Position numbers and translations under genes: made by a program
Assembly: GCA_021162325.1 (NCBI GenBank)
Contig: JAGGYV010000369.1
Span: 1-6,302 of the forward strand
Direction of reading: 5' to 3'
Length of the DNA stretch: 6,302 nt
Source of the DNA: Desulfobacteraceae bacterium
GTDB lineage: Bacteria > Desulfobacterota > Desulfobacteria > Desulfobacterales > Desulfosalsimonadaceae
Shown here: positions 1 to 5,360 of the stretch, in pieces
Layout of the letters: each line of letters opens with the position of its first letter
Numbering within the stretch: the first letter of the stretch is position 1
The notes under the pieces: model-generated
What the model saw: only the letters and a program-made list of their open reading frames with translations
What the model was told of the DNA's origin: nothing
Databases searched by the model: none

Positions 1-709
1 CTAAATATGCCCGTTTTACCTCCTGGTTGGTCATGAGTTTTTCAGCATCTTCTTCCAGTACGATTTTACCGGTTTCAAGGACATAGCCCCTGTCGGCAAT
101 TTTTAACGCCGCATTGGCATTCTGTTCGATTAAAAGCACGGTAAGCTTGCGTTCAGCCTGCAAATCCGCTATCAGCTGAAAAATATCCCGGATAATCAAT
201 GGCGCGAGTCCCATGGACGGCTCATCCAGCAGCAGCAGCTTGGGGCGTGACATAAGCGCCATGGCAATCGTCAGCATCTGCTGTTCACCGCCGCTGAGTG
301 TCCCGGCATACTGATTTCGACGTTCCTTTAAAATGGGAAACAGGGCAAATGTTTGCTCAATATCCGTCTTTAACTGTTTTTTACCGTAATGTTTATAAAT
401 TAAATACCCACCTATTTCAAGATTATCATACACCGACATAGGCCGAAAAATCTGCCGGCCTTCAGGTACATGGGCAATGCCCAGACTCACCAGTTTTTCA
501 GGGCTGGCACCGGTAATTTCCTGGTCGTGAAAATAAATTTTCCCGCCCCGAACCGGCTGAAGACCGCTGACAGCTCTCAATGTCGTAGTTTTACCGGCCC
601 CGTTCGCCCCCAGCATCGTCACAATTTCTCCTTCACTGACATGCATGGACACATTTTTTAATATGTGTATCAGACCGTAATAACTGTTTACATTTACTAA
701 ACGAAGCAT
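1..709 (-). CDS. livF: LivF, branched-chain amino acid ABC transporter ATPase (3' end cut by window edge)
   Basis: One of the two cytoplasmic ATPases that drive the LIV-type importer. The minus strand reads open for 236 codons from the ATG at 709 to the window edge and ends ...KRAYL plus the first base (G) of the next codon. LivF proteins usually end AYLG or AYLGE at about 235-237 residues, so only a few residues and the stop are missing. Visible motifs are Walker A GANGAGKTT (34-42), Q-loop region PEGRQIF (82-88), ABC signature LSGGEQQM (138-145), Walker B LLLLDEPSMGLAP (158-170) and IEQN (194-197). Asn in place of the usual H-loop His is normal for LivF. The start is forced: an in-frame TGA lies upstream with no ATG, GTG or TTG between. 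No Shine-Dalgarno sequence is visible; a heptanucleotide repeat occupies that region. A 265-bp gap separates it from livG, although these genes normally abut. Confidence 0.95.
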   Translation of the reverse strand, partial: MLRLVNVNSYYGLIHILKNVSMHVSEGEIVTMLGANGAGKTTTLRAVSGLQPVRGGKIYFHDQEITGASPEKLVSLGIAHVPEGRQIFRPMSVYDNLEIGGYLIYKHYGKKQLKTDIEQTFALFPILKERRNQYAGTLSGGEQQMLTIAMALMSRPKLLLLDEPSMGLAPLIIRDIFQLIADLQAERKLTVLLIEQNANAALKIADRGYVLETGKIVLEEDAEKLMTNQEVKRAYL

Positions 710-728
710 ATTTTTATATAGGTGTATA

Positions 729-756
729 GGTTGAAGGTTGAAGGCTGAAGGTCAAT
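729..756. repeat. Heptanucleotide tandem repeat (GGTTGAA, about 4 units) in the livF leader
   Basis: On the plus strand there are two exact GGTTGAA units (729-735, 736-742), one GGCTGAA (743-749) and a decayed GGTCAAT (750-756). On the coding strand this reads as pyrimidine-rich TTCAACC units that end about 20 nt before the livF ATG. The array lies where a leader and ribosome-binding site would be expected, and no purine-rich Shine-Dalgarno sequence is left there. Two or three good copies of a 7-mer are a weak tandem array, but the copies are contiguous and two are exact. Confidence 0.6.
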
Positions 757-827
757 TAAAAATTATCTTCATCCATTCACCTCAGTGGTTAATTTTTATC
801 AATCTTCATAAAGGACTCATACCCTGA

Positions 828-975
828 CGGCAATATATAAAAGCACACCAATCATAAAAACTGGCAAGGCGTGCAAAGCCTTCGTAATGATAAGTACTTT
901 TCGTACTTTGAAGCAGCGAAGGATGAAGCGCAACCCAAAACTAAAATTGCAGTTGGACTTTTTATGAAGCCGTCA
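828..975. repeat. 148-bp imperfect palindromic element (MITE/REP-like) between livG and livF
   Basis: The ends are a perfect 7-bp inverted repeat, TGACGGC (828-834) and GCCGTCA (969-975), and pairing continues imperfectly inward. A nested 9-bp pair is TCATAAAAA (852-860) with TTTTTATGA (959-967). The centre folds as CCTTCG (879-884) with CGAAGG (917-922) around AAGTAC (892-897) and GTACTT (903-908), closed by a 5-nt loop. The element abuts the livG stop codon exactly (TAA at 976-978). It has no ORF. The layout and wording (GACTTTTTATGAAGCC end, GCAAGGCGTGC and GGATGAAGCGCAAC inner blocks) resemble dispersed palindromes I remember from Desulfobacterales genomes; that is recall, not a search. 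No clear target-site duplication is visible. In the livG-livF transcript it would form a large stem-loop. Confidence 0.7.
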
Positions 976-1737
976 TTATTCGCCCAGATATGCTGCGATT
1001 ACATCCTCATTTTCCTGGATCTCGACGGGCGTTCCTTCAGCAATTAATTTGCCGAAATTAATGACTGCCACGTAATCTGATATATCCATGACCAGTTCCA
1101 TATCATGCTCAACCAACAGAACCGTAACATTCATCTGTTTAATCTTTTCAATCAGCTCGCCCATGGCAATGGTTTCCCGTGCATTTAACCCGGAAGCCGG
1201 CTCATCCAGCAATAAAAGCTTTGGTTCAATTGCCAATGCCCTGGCAATCTCAAGCATGCGCTGGTTCCCTAAAGGAAGACTGCCGGCCGGTGCATGAGCA
1301 TGTTGGGCAAGATTTAAAAAATGAAGTTGTTCTTCTGCAGCTTCCTGGATCCGTTTTTCTTCTTTCCGTAAAAATGGCGGTAAAACACAAGAATAAAAAA
1401 TCCCTGCGTTGGAACGAAGATGTCGTCCGACCATGATATTTTCAATCACACTCATTTTCGGAAAAATCTGAACATTCTGAAACGTCCGGCCAATGCCAAT
1501 TGACGCAATGGTATGGGGTTTCATTTTGTTTACAATGCGTCCGGCAAACTTAATATGACCGGATGATGGCGCAAGAAAGCCGGTTACCAGATTAAAAATG
1601 GTTGTTTTCCCGGCTCCGTTGGGCCCGATCAATGATGTGATAGCCCCTTGTTCTATTTGTAAAGACAAATCGGAAACAGCAACCACACCGCCAAAATTCT
1701 TCCGCAACATTTCCAGTTCAAGAATACTATTTGACAC
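976..1737 (-). CDS. livG: LivG, branched-chain amino acid ABC transporter ATPase
   Basis: The second cytoplasmic ATPase of the importer, 253 residues from a GTG start at 1737, close to the usual 255 for LivG. In this numbering the motifs are Walker A GPNGAGKTT (38-46), Q-loop RTFQN (84-88), signature LPLGNQR (154-160), Walker B LLLLDEP (174-180), H-loop EHD (210-212) and C-terminal AYLGE (249-253). The long basic segment between Q-loop and signature (GRHLRSN...FLRKEEKR) is typical of LivG. An ATG at 1800 would add 21 residues without family resemblance and overlap livM by 74 bp. The GTG gives an 11-bp overlap, the right N-terminus before LELEMLRKNFGG, and an AGAGAG purine stretch (1747-1752) 9 nt upstream. 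The short overlap implies translational coupling to livM. The variant LP-LG signature looks like normal family variation. Confidence 0.93.
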   Translation of the reverse strand: MSNSILELEMLRKNFGGVVAVSDLSLQIEQGAITSLIGPNGAGKTTIFNLVTGFLAPSSGHIKFAGRIVNKMKPHTIASIGIGRTFQNVQIFPKMSVIENIMVGRHLRSNAGIFYSCVLPPFLRKEEKRIQEAAEEQLHFLNLAQHAHAPAGSLPLGNQRMLEIARALAIEPKLLLLDEPASGLNARETIAMGELIEKIKQMNVTVLLVEHDMELVMDISDYVAVINFGKLIAEGTPVEIQENEDVIAAYLGE

Positions 1738-2743
1738 GATCGGATGCTCTCTTTGAAAACTTTTTAAAAATTGATCGGACAAACTGCGTGATATTGCCAA
1801 ATCCCTTAAACAATCCTTCCGGAAGGAAAAGCATAATAATCAATAGGATAAAGCCATAAACCAGGGTATCATAATCCGGCTGATAGGCAATGCCCAGAAC
1901 CTGCAAATAATCAGATAAAAAAGATAGAAATTCCGGCAGCAGTGACAGAAAAACAGCACCAATCAAGGCCCCCCAGATATTATGCAATCCGCCGACCGCC
2001 ACCATGGTAACCAGCAGTATGGAATGTGAGACATCAAATGGTCCCGGATCAATATAATTCATATAATAGGCATACAGACTGCCACTTACCGAGGCAAACA
2101 CCGCACTTAGAATAAAAACCTGCACCTTATATGATGTGATGTTAATACCCAGAGAAGAAGCCGCATCCTCACTCCCGTGAATGGCCTGCAGGCCACGCCC
2201 CACTCTTGAATTAATCAGATTAAATGCAATATAGACCCCCAGCGCGACAACACTCCAGGAAAAATAAAAATACTGCTTATCTGAACTTAGAACATACCCG
2301 AAAAAATCCAATCGCGGAATATTAACAAGTCCCGAAGGCCCACCGGTCAAATCAACAGCTGCCACCGCCACAATATGAACAATGGATGCAAACCCCAATG
2401 TGGCCATGGCCAGATAATGACCCTTTAATCTTAAAGCGGGAATGCCAAGGCAGAACGCAATGACGATGACAATCAAAATCCCGCAAAACATGGCAAGCCA
2501 TGGAGACCACGCAAATTTAGCGGTTAAAATGCCTGAGGTATATGCACCGATGGCAATAAACGCGCCATGGCCGATGGAAATCTGCCCGGCATATCCCATC
2601 AGCAGGCAAAGGCCGATACACGCCAGACAATTGAACGCTGTAAATATTAATACGCCGAGATAATAATCATTGGTAACCATAAACGGGATCAAAATAATCC
2701 CTATGATTAGAATTAAAAATCCGACGCTGTTTTTTCCACCCAT
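1727..2743 (-). CDS. livM: LivM, branched-chain amino acid ABC transporter permease
   Basis: Inner-membrane permease that pairs with LivH to form the translocation path. It has 338 residues with many hydrophobic segments, starting with about residues 8-24 and 28-50. Family motifs are GYAGQISIGHGAF (50-62), LRLKGHYLAMATLGF (104-118), TGGPSGL (133-139), the cytoplasmic EAA-like loop RVGRGLQAIHGSEDAASSLGI shortened here as GRGLQAIHGSEDAASSLGI (182-200) that docks on the ATPases, GGLHNIWGALIGA (251-263) and LFLPEGL (305-311). The C-terminus is a basic tail (FKKFSKRASDRVK). The ATG sits 1 bp after the livH stop, preceded by a weak AAAGAG purine run, so it is probably translated by coupling. The 3' end overlaps livG by 11 bp. 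The gene is intact and of ordinary length; substrate cannot be told from the permease. Confidence 0.95.
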   Translation of the reverse strand: MGGKNSVGFLILIIGIILIPFMVTNDYYLGVLIFTAFNCLACIGLCLLMGYAGQISIGHGAFIAIGAYTSGILTAKFAWSPWLAMFCGILIVIVIAFCLGIPALRLKGHYLAMATLGFASIVHIVAVAAVDLTGGPSGLVNIPRLDFFGYVLSSDKQYFYFSWSVVALGVYIAFNLINSRVGRGLQAIHGSEDAASSLGINITSYKVQVFILSAVFASVSGSLYAYYMNYIDPGPFDVSHSILLVTMVAVGGLHNIWGALIGAVFLSLLPEFLSFLSDYLQVLGIAYQPDYDTLVYGFILLIIMLFLPEGLFKGFGNITQFVRSIFKKFSKRASDRVK

Positions 2744-2744
2744 A

Positions 2745-3650
2745 TTAAAACTCTTTTAACCTCATGGCTTCGGAACTCCCAAAAATACCGCTGGGCCGAA
2801 TAAACAGAACGAACAGCAAAATCACCAGCGCAATGGCATCCATATAGTGAGAGGATATATATCCCGCCCCAAACGCTTCTAAAATGCCTAACAATACACC
2901 GGCAACCACGGCCCCCATGCTGTTGCCAAGCCCGCCCAGAACAGCTGCGCCAAATCCTTTTAAACCCAGCATGGCCCCCCGGGCATAATCCATCTGTATG
3001 ATCGGTGTAATGATAATCCCGGCAATGGCACCGATACCGGCGGATAAAGCAAATGACAGCATGACCATTTTCCGGTCATTAATACCGGCCAGACGGGCGG
3101 CATCCCTGTTAATGGCACACGCGCGCATGCATTTCCCTGTCATGGTGTAATTAAAAAAGATCACATATACAACAACAAGAAAAAGAAGGATCGCAAAAAT
3201 CCACAATGTCTGCGGCAGGATGGTGGCGCCATAGAAATCAAGCGGTTCCGTGCTTGAAAAATGCCGCATGTAATGAGACCCTTTTCCCCAAAAACACATG
3301 GCCGCTCCCTTGATAATAATTGAAACGGCGATGGTGATAATGATCAATCGTAAAACAGTCGGTTCTTTCACAGGATTAATGGTCAGGCGCTCCATTAAAA
3401 TACCGGCGACAATGACAAAAAGAACCGTCAGGATAAAGGCAAAAACAATTGACAGGTTAAATGCCATTGTTAATGACACCATCATCAATCCGCCCAAAAC
3501 AACAAACTCCCCCTGGGCAAAATTGATAATCCCGGTCGAATTGTAAATCATGTTAAACCCCATTGCGACCATAGCGTAAATGCTGCCGCGCTGGATTCCC
3601 ATGATTAGAAATTGAAGCACATCAACGAATGTGCCGTCCGAATAACTCAT
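2745..3650 (-). CDS. livH: LivH, branched-chain amino acid ABC transporter permease
   Basis: Inner-membrane permease and partner of LivM, 301 residues, the usual size. The N-terminus has the LivH pattern: a first helix starting near GIQRGSIYAMVAMGFNMIY (18-36), then TGIINFAQGEF (39-49). The EAA-like cytoplasmic loop is TGKCMRACAINRDAARLAGI (171-190). Further in come GLKGFGAAVLGGLGN (229-243), GVLLGILEAFGAGY (251-264) and the C-terminal LFIRPSGIFG (282-291). The ATG at 3650 follows AGGCGG (3656-3661), one base off the consensus, with a 5-nt spacer. It is the first gene after the 438-bp repeat-filled gap and is followed 1 bp later by livM. There is no truncation or frameshift. Confidence 0.95.
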   Translation of the reverse strand: MSYSDGTFVDVLQFLIMGIQRGSIYAMVAMGFNMIYNSTGIINFAQGEFVVLGGLMMVSLTMAFNLSIVFAFILTVLFVIVAGILMERLTINPVKEPTVLRLIIITIAVSIIIKGAAMCFWGKGSHYMRHFSSTEPLDFYGATILPQTLWIFAILLFLVVVYVIFFNYTMTGKCMRACAINRDAARLAGINDRKMVMLSFALSAGIGAIAGIIITPIIQMDYARGAMLGLKGFGAAVLGGLGNSMGAVVAGVLLGILEAFGAGYISSHYMDAIALVILLFVLFIRPSGIFGSSEAMRLKEF

Positions 3651-3655
3651 GAACC

Positions 3656-3661
3656 CCGCCT
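3656..3661 (-). promoter_or_regulatory. Ribosome-binding site of livH
   Basis: The coding strand reads AGGCGG here, five of six matches to AGGAGG, 5 nt before the livH ATG. It supports the chosen livH start. With strong structure upstream, livH appears to rely on its own initiation site rather than on coupling to the distant binding-protein gene. Confidence 0.6.
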
Positions 3662-3697
3662 GTCCATCAACACATGATTATGAAAAATAATTTACAT

Positions 3698-3761
3698 GTA
3701 GGCCGGGTTTCTTACCCGGCAATCGGCATCTTCTATTTGCCGGGTAAGAAACCCGGCCTAC
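3698..3761. repeat. REP-like element: 25-bp perfect inverted repeat with self-complementary arms
   Basis: The arms 3698-3722 and 3737-3761 are perfect reverse complements over 25 bp, separated by a 14-nt spacer. Each arm also contains its own smaller palindrome: GCCGGGT-TTCTT-ACCCGGC on the left and GCCGGGT-AAGAA-ACCCGGC on the right. The sequence can therefore fold either as one long hairpin or as two 7-bp hairpins side by side, the arrangement of paired REP units (BIME-like). It is G+C-richer than the surrounding AT-rich spacer, which fits an inserted unit. It lies 48 bp upstream of livH. Neither strand carries a T-tract after the stem, so it does not look like an intrinsic terminator. Confidence 0.8.
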
Positions 3762-3831
3762 GATTAATTTAAAACCAGACTCATCAAGAAGTTTTTTGGG
3801 AGCCTAAAAGCCACCCCTTACCGATTCCTAA

Positions 3832-3837
3832 ATTATA
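3832..3837 (-). promoter_or_regulatory. Possible -10 hexamer for an internal livHMGF promoter
   Basis: The coding strand reads exactly TATAAT, 182 nt upstream of the livH start and just downstream of the 18-bp hairpin. About 17 nt further upstream only AGTTTT is found, a poor -35 match. The hexamer is also embedded in AT-rich DNA, where chance matches are common. The context ATATAATTT followed by GG recurs at the hexamer near 5312. An internal promoter would make sense if the upstream hairpin ends most transcripts, but the sequence evidence is weak. Confidence 0.25.
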
Positions 3838-3858
3838 TCTCAGCATTTCAGATAAAAC

Positions 3859-3901
3859 TTATCCGCTGTTGATGATTTTACCCATCATCAACAGCGGATA
3901 A
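3859..3901 (-). terminator. Perfect 18-bp stem-loop; candidate partial terminator or mRNA-stabilising hairpin
   Basis: The arms 3859-3876 and 3884-3901 are perfect reverse complements around a 7-nt loop. On the coding strand the stem ends ...GCGGATAA and is followed by GTTTTATC, a short T-run. On the plus strand no T-run follows, so any termination would act on transcripts coming from the binding-protein gene. Four Ts after an AT-based stem foot make a weak U-tract, so leaky termination or protection of the upstream mRNA from 3' exonucleases is more likely than a full stop. It could also be a further dispersed palindromic repeat. Confidence 0.5.
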
Positions 3902-3914
3902 ATAGTCCCTGAAT

Positions 3915-3940
3915 GGAAAGTGTCTCAATTCTCACTTTCC
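3915..3940. repeat. Short hairpin: 8-bp inverted repeat GGAAAGTG/CACTTTCC
   Basis: GGAAAGTG (3915-3922) and CACTTTCC (3933-3940) pair perfectly around a 10-nt loop. The stem directly abuts the 81-bp palindrome that starts at 3941, so it may be an attached part of that element or an independent small structure. No T-tract follows on either strand. Confidence 0.5.
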
Positions 3941-4021
3941 TGTCATCGAGAGAGGTACGACCGAAGCAATCTCATTAAAGCCAAGGGATTCGTCGTTCGT
4001 TCCTCTCTTCTCGTAATGACA
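3941..4021. repeat. 81-bp imperfect palindromic dispersed-repeat-like element
   Basis: The ends are TGTCAT (3941-3946) and ATGACA (4016-4021). The right arm read in reverse complement (TGTCATTACGAGAAGAGAGG...) follows the left arm (TGTCATCGAGAGAGG...) closely over about 33 nt, with roughly 5 nt of extra sequence near its end. Inner blocks GAAGCAATCTC (3963-3973) and GGGATTCGTCG (3985-3995) pair imperfectly around a short central spacer. The wording TGTCAT-CGAG-...-GAAGCAATCTC resembles the very common bacterial intergenic repeat of the form TGTCATTGCGAG...GAAGCAATCTC; this is recall only. No ORF and no obvious flanking duplication are visible. Confidence 0.65.
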
Positions 4022-4064
4022 ACTCGAATACTAAGGTTTTAATTAAACCACTAAATAATTTAAT

Positions 4065-4079
4065 ATTGATAATATCAAT
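4065..4079. repeat. AT-rich 7-bp palindrome just past the binding-protein stop
   Basis: ATTGATA and TATCAAT flank a single central base. The site begins 9 bp beyond the binding-protein stop codon on the coding strand. It could be a small protein-binding site, but its position downstream of a gene and its A+T composition make chance plausible. Confidence 0.25.
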
Positions 4080-4088
4080 GAAAAAATA

Positions 4089-5255
4089 TCAATCCTTTAA
4101 AACAACAAATTTACCGTCTTGTACCGTCAGCATCTCAAAAGCATCTTTGCCCAGCCCGCAGTGATCTGCCGGTGACATTTTAAATATACCGGCCGTACCG
4201 ACGAATTCGGCTTTTTCAATTTCATCACGAAGCGTTGCCGGGTCATCACCCACTTTCTTTAATGCATTAATAACAATCCACAAGGAATCATAGGCATGAC
4301 CGCCAAATGTGCTGACCGTATCATTATATGTTTTTTCATAGGCTGCTTTGTAGTCTACCAGTACTTTTTTCTGGGGATTCGTATCCGGCACAGTATCTGC
4401 CGCAAGAAGTCTTCCGCCGGGAAAGATGATCCCATTTCCGGCTTCACCGGCAGCAGCCGCATATTTAACATTTCCGAACCCATGACTTTGATACAAGGGG
4501 ATTGCCAGCTTCAGCTGTTTCATATTCTGAGGAACAATGGACTGCGCCGGAACGATCGACCAGTTGACCAGTGCCTGGGCGCCGGCATTTTTTATTTTCA
4601 GCAGTTGTGCGGTCATATCCGTATCTGCCGGACTGTATGTTTCGTCAGCGACAATCTCAAGTTTATATTCTACAGCAATATCCTTTAATTGGGTACGGCC
4701 GGCAGCACCGAAACCGGTTGTCCCGGAAATGATGCCAATCTTTGTGATCCCCTTGGATGCCATGTGATCATAAATCCGTTTTACACAATCACTGTCTCTT
4801 TGCGGAACTTTAAATACCCATTTCCGCTCTTGGACCGGTGTGACAATAACCGCAGCACCCGCACAGGACACCAGCGGAATTTTGGCTGCCTGAACAACCG
4901 GAATAACTGCCATACTCGTTCCACTTCGCGATGGGCCGACAATCGTGCAGACTTTATCATTATTTATAAGTTTCTTTACCGCATTTACCGCACGCGTATT
5001 TTCACCGCCTGTGTCTTCCAAATGTAAAACAAGCTTGTGTCCATTAATACCGCCTGCAGCGTTGATTTCTTTTGCGATCATTTCAGCCGTATTCCACTCA
5101 GGTTCACCCAACCAGGACGCTTTCCCGGTTTTGGCAAAAACACATCCCACATCATAATCTTTTAATCCGGCTTTCTTTTGCGCATACAGACTTGGTGTTG
5201 AAAAAGCAAATAAGAGTGTGACAGCCATCGACAAAATTAAAATTCTTTTTTTCAC
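4089..5255 (-). CDS. livK: LivK-type periplasmic substrate-binding protein (second of a tandem pair)
   Basis: Soluble type 1 periplasmic binding protein that delivers ligand to the LivHMGF importer; 388 residues from the GTG at 5255. An ATG lies three codons upstream (5264), but AGGAGG (5265-5270) touches that ATG directly, whereas the GTG sits 9 nt away and gives a classic Sec signal peptide (VKKRILILSMAVTLLFAFS, likely cut after SLYA at residue 25). No lipobox cysteine is present, fitting a Gram-negative periplasmic protein. Motifs include AKEINAAGGINGHKL (62-76 region), GPSRSGTSMA (107-116), SCAGAAV (130-136), TYSPADTDMTAQL (206-218) and the hinge-type FGGHAYDSLW (317-326). The upstream neighbour is a paralogue, about 67% identical by hand count. 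Ligand is unproven: branched-chain amino acids are the default, but related proteins bind amides or aromatic acids. The symbol reflects family, not tested substrate. Confidence 0.92.
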   Translation of the reverse strand: MKKRILILSMAVTLLFAFSTPSLYAQKKAGLKDYDVGCVFAKTGKASWLGEPEWNTAEMIAKEINAAGGINGHKLVLHLEDTGGENTRAVNAVKKLINNDKVCTIVGPSRSGTSMAVIPVVQAAKIPLVSCAGAAVIVTPVQERKWVFKVPQRDSDCVKRIYDHMASKGITKIGIISGTTGFGAAGRTQLKDIAVEYKLEIVADETYSPADTDMTAQLLKIKNAGAQALVNWSIVPAQSIVPQNMKQLKLAIPLYQSHGFGNVKYAAAAGEAGNGIIFPGGRLLAADTVPDTNPQKKVLVDYKAAYEKTYNDTVSTFGGHAYDSLWIVINALKKVGDDPATLRDEIEKAEFVGTAGIFKMSPADHCGLGKDAFEMLTVQDGKFVVLKD

Positions 5256-5264
5256 GGTAAACAT

Positions 5265-5270
5265 CCTCCT
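5265..5270 (-). promoter_or_regulatory. Strong ribosome-binding site that decides a GTG start for the binding protein
   Basis: The coding strand reads AGGAGG immediately followed by ATG. Zero spacing is unsuitable for initiation, while the GTG three codons on lies at a 9-nt spacing. This is the only perfect AGGAGG in front of any gene in the window, in keeping with high production of a binding protein. Confidence 0.8.
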
Positions 5271-5311
5271 GTGTGTCTATTATTAAAATAGTACTCTTTA
5301 CCTTCCGCCAA

Positions 5312-5317
5312 ATTATA
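5312..5317 (-). promoter_or_regulatory. Possible -10 hexamer between the two binding-protein genes
   Basis: TATAAT occurs on the coding strand 57 nt before the GTG start. No good -35 is found at the expected distance (the sequence there is near ACAGCC). It lies in the 105-bp spacer between the paralogues, just past a weak 5-bp stem (5324-5338). It could give the second binding protein independent expression, but a chance match in AT-rich DNA is equally possible. Confidence 0.25.
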
Positions 5318-5360
5318 TGCATAAGCCCGATTCAGGCTGTGTTTTAATTTTACAAAGCCT

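Larger units (their letters stand above)
3651..4088. other. 438-bp non-coding gap between binding-protein gene and livH, packed with palindromes
   Basis: No plausible gene lies here on either strand. From high to low coordinates, in the direction of transcription, it holds a small AT palindrome (4065-4079), an 81-bp imperfect palindrome (3941-4021), a short hairpin (3915-3940), a perfect 18-bp hairpin (3859-3901), a TATAAT hexamer (3832-3837) and a perfect 25-bp inverted repeat (3698-3761). The segments left over, about 3762-3831 and 4022-4064, show nothing I recognise. In other LIV operons the binding-protein/permease junction is a common place for RNA stem-loops that keep binding-protein mRNA more abundant than permease mRNA. 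That role is inferred here, not shown. Confidence 0.8.

Noticed and set aside
470..661. Plus-strand open frame opposite livF
   Set aside because: It lies fully inside livF, has no recognisable protein features, and livF carries all ABC ATPase motifs on the other strand.
757..798. TAAAAATTA / TAATTTTTA inverted repeat in the livG-livF gap
   Set aside because: The arms are A/T-only and in AT-rich DNA, so a chance match is likely; there is no supporting context.
4035..4049. GGTTT/AAACC small palindrome
   Set aside because: A five-pair stem in AT-rich spacer is within chance expectation and has no T-tract.
3651..4088. CRISPR array or riboswitch in the large gap
   Set aside because: The repeats are palindromes of different sequence, not evenly spaced direct repeats, and no known riboswitch core is recognisable.
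4296..5157. Several overlapping plus-strand open frames opposite the binding-protein gene
   Set aside because: They are antisense to a clearly coding, family-conserved gene, and their translations are low-complexity or unlike any protein I know.
5324..5338. AGCCC/AGGCT stem between the two binding-protein genes as a terminator
   Set aside because: The stem is only five pairs including a wobble, and no T-run follows on the coding strand.
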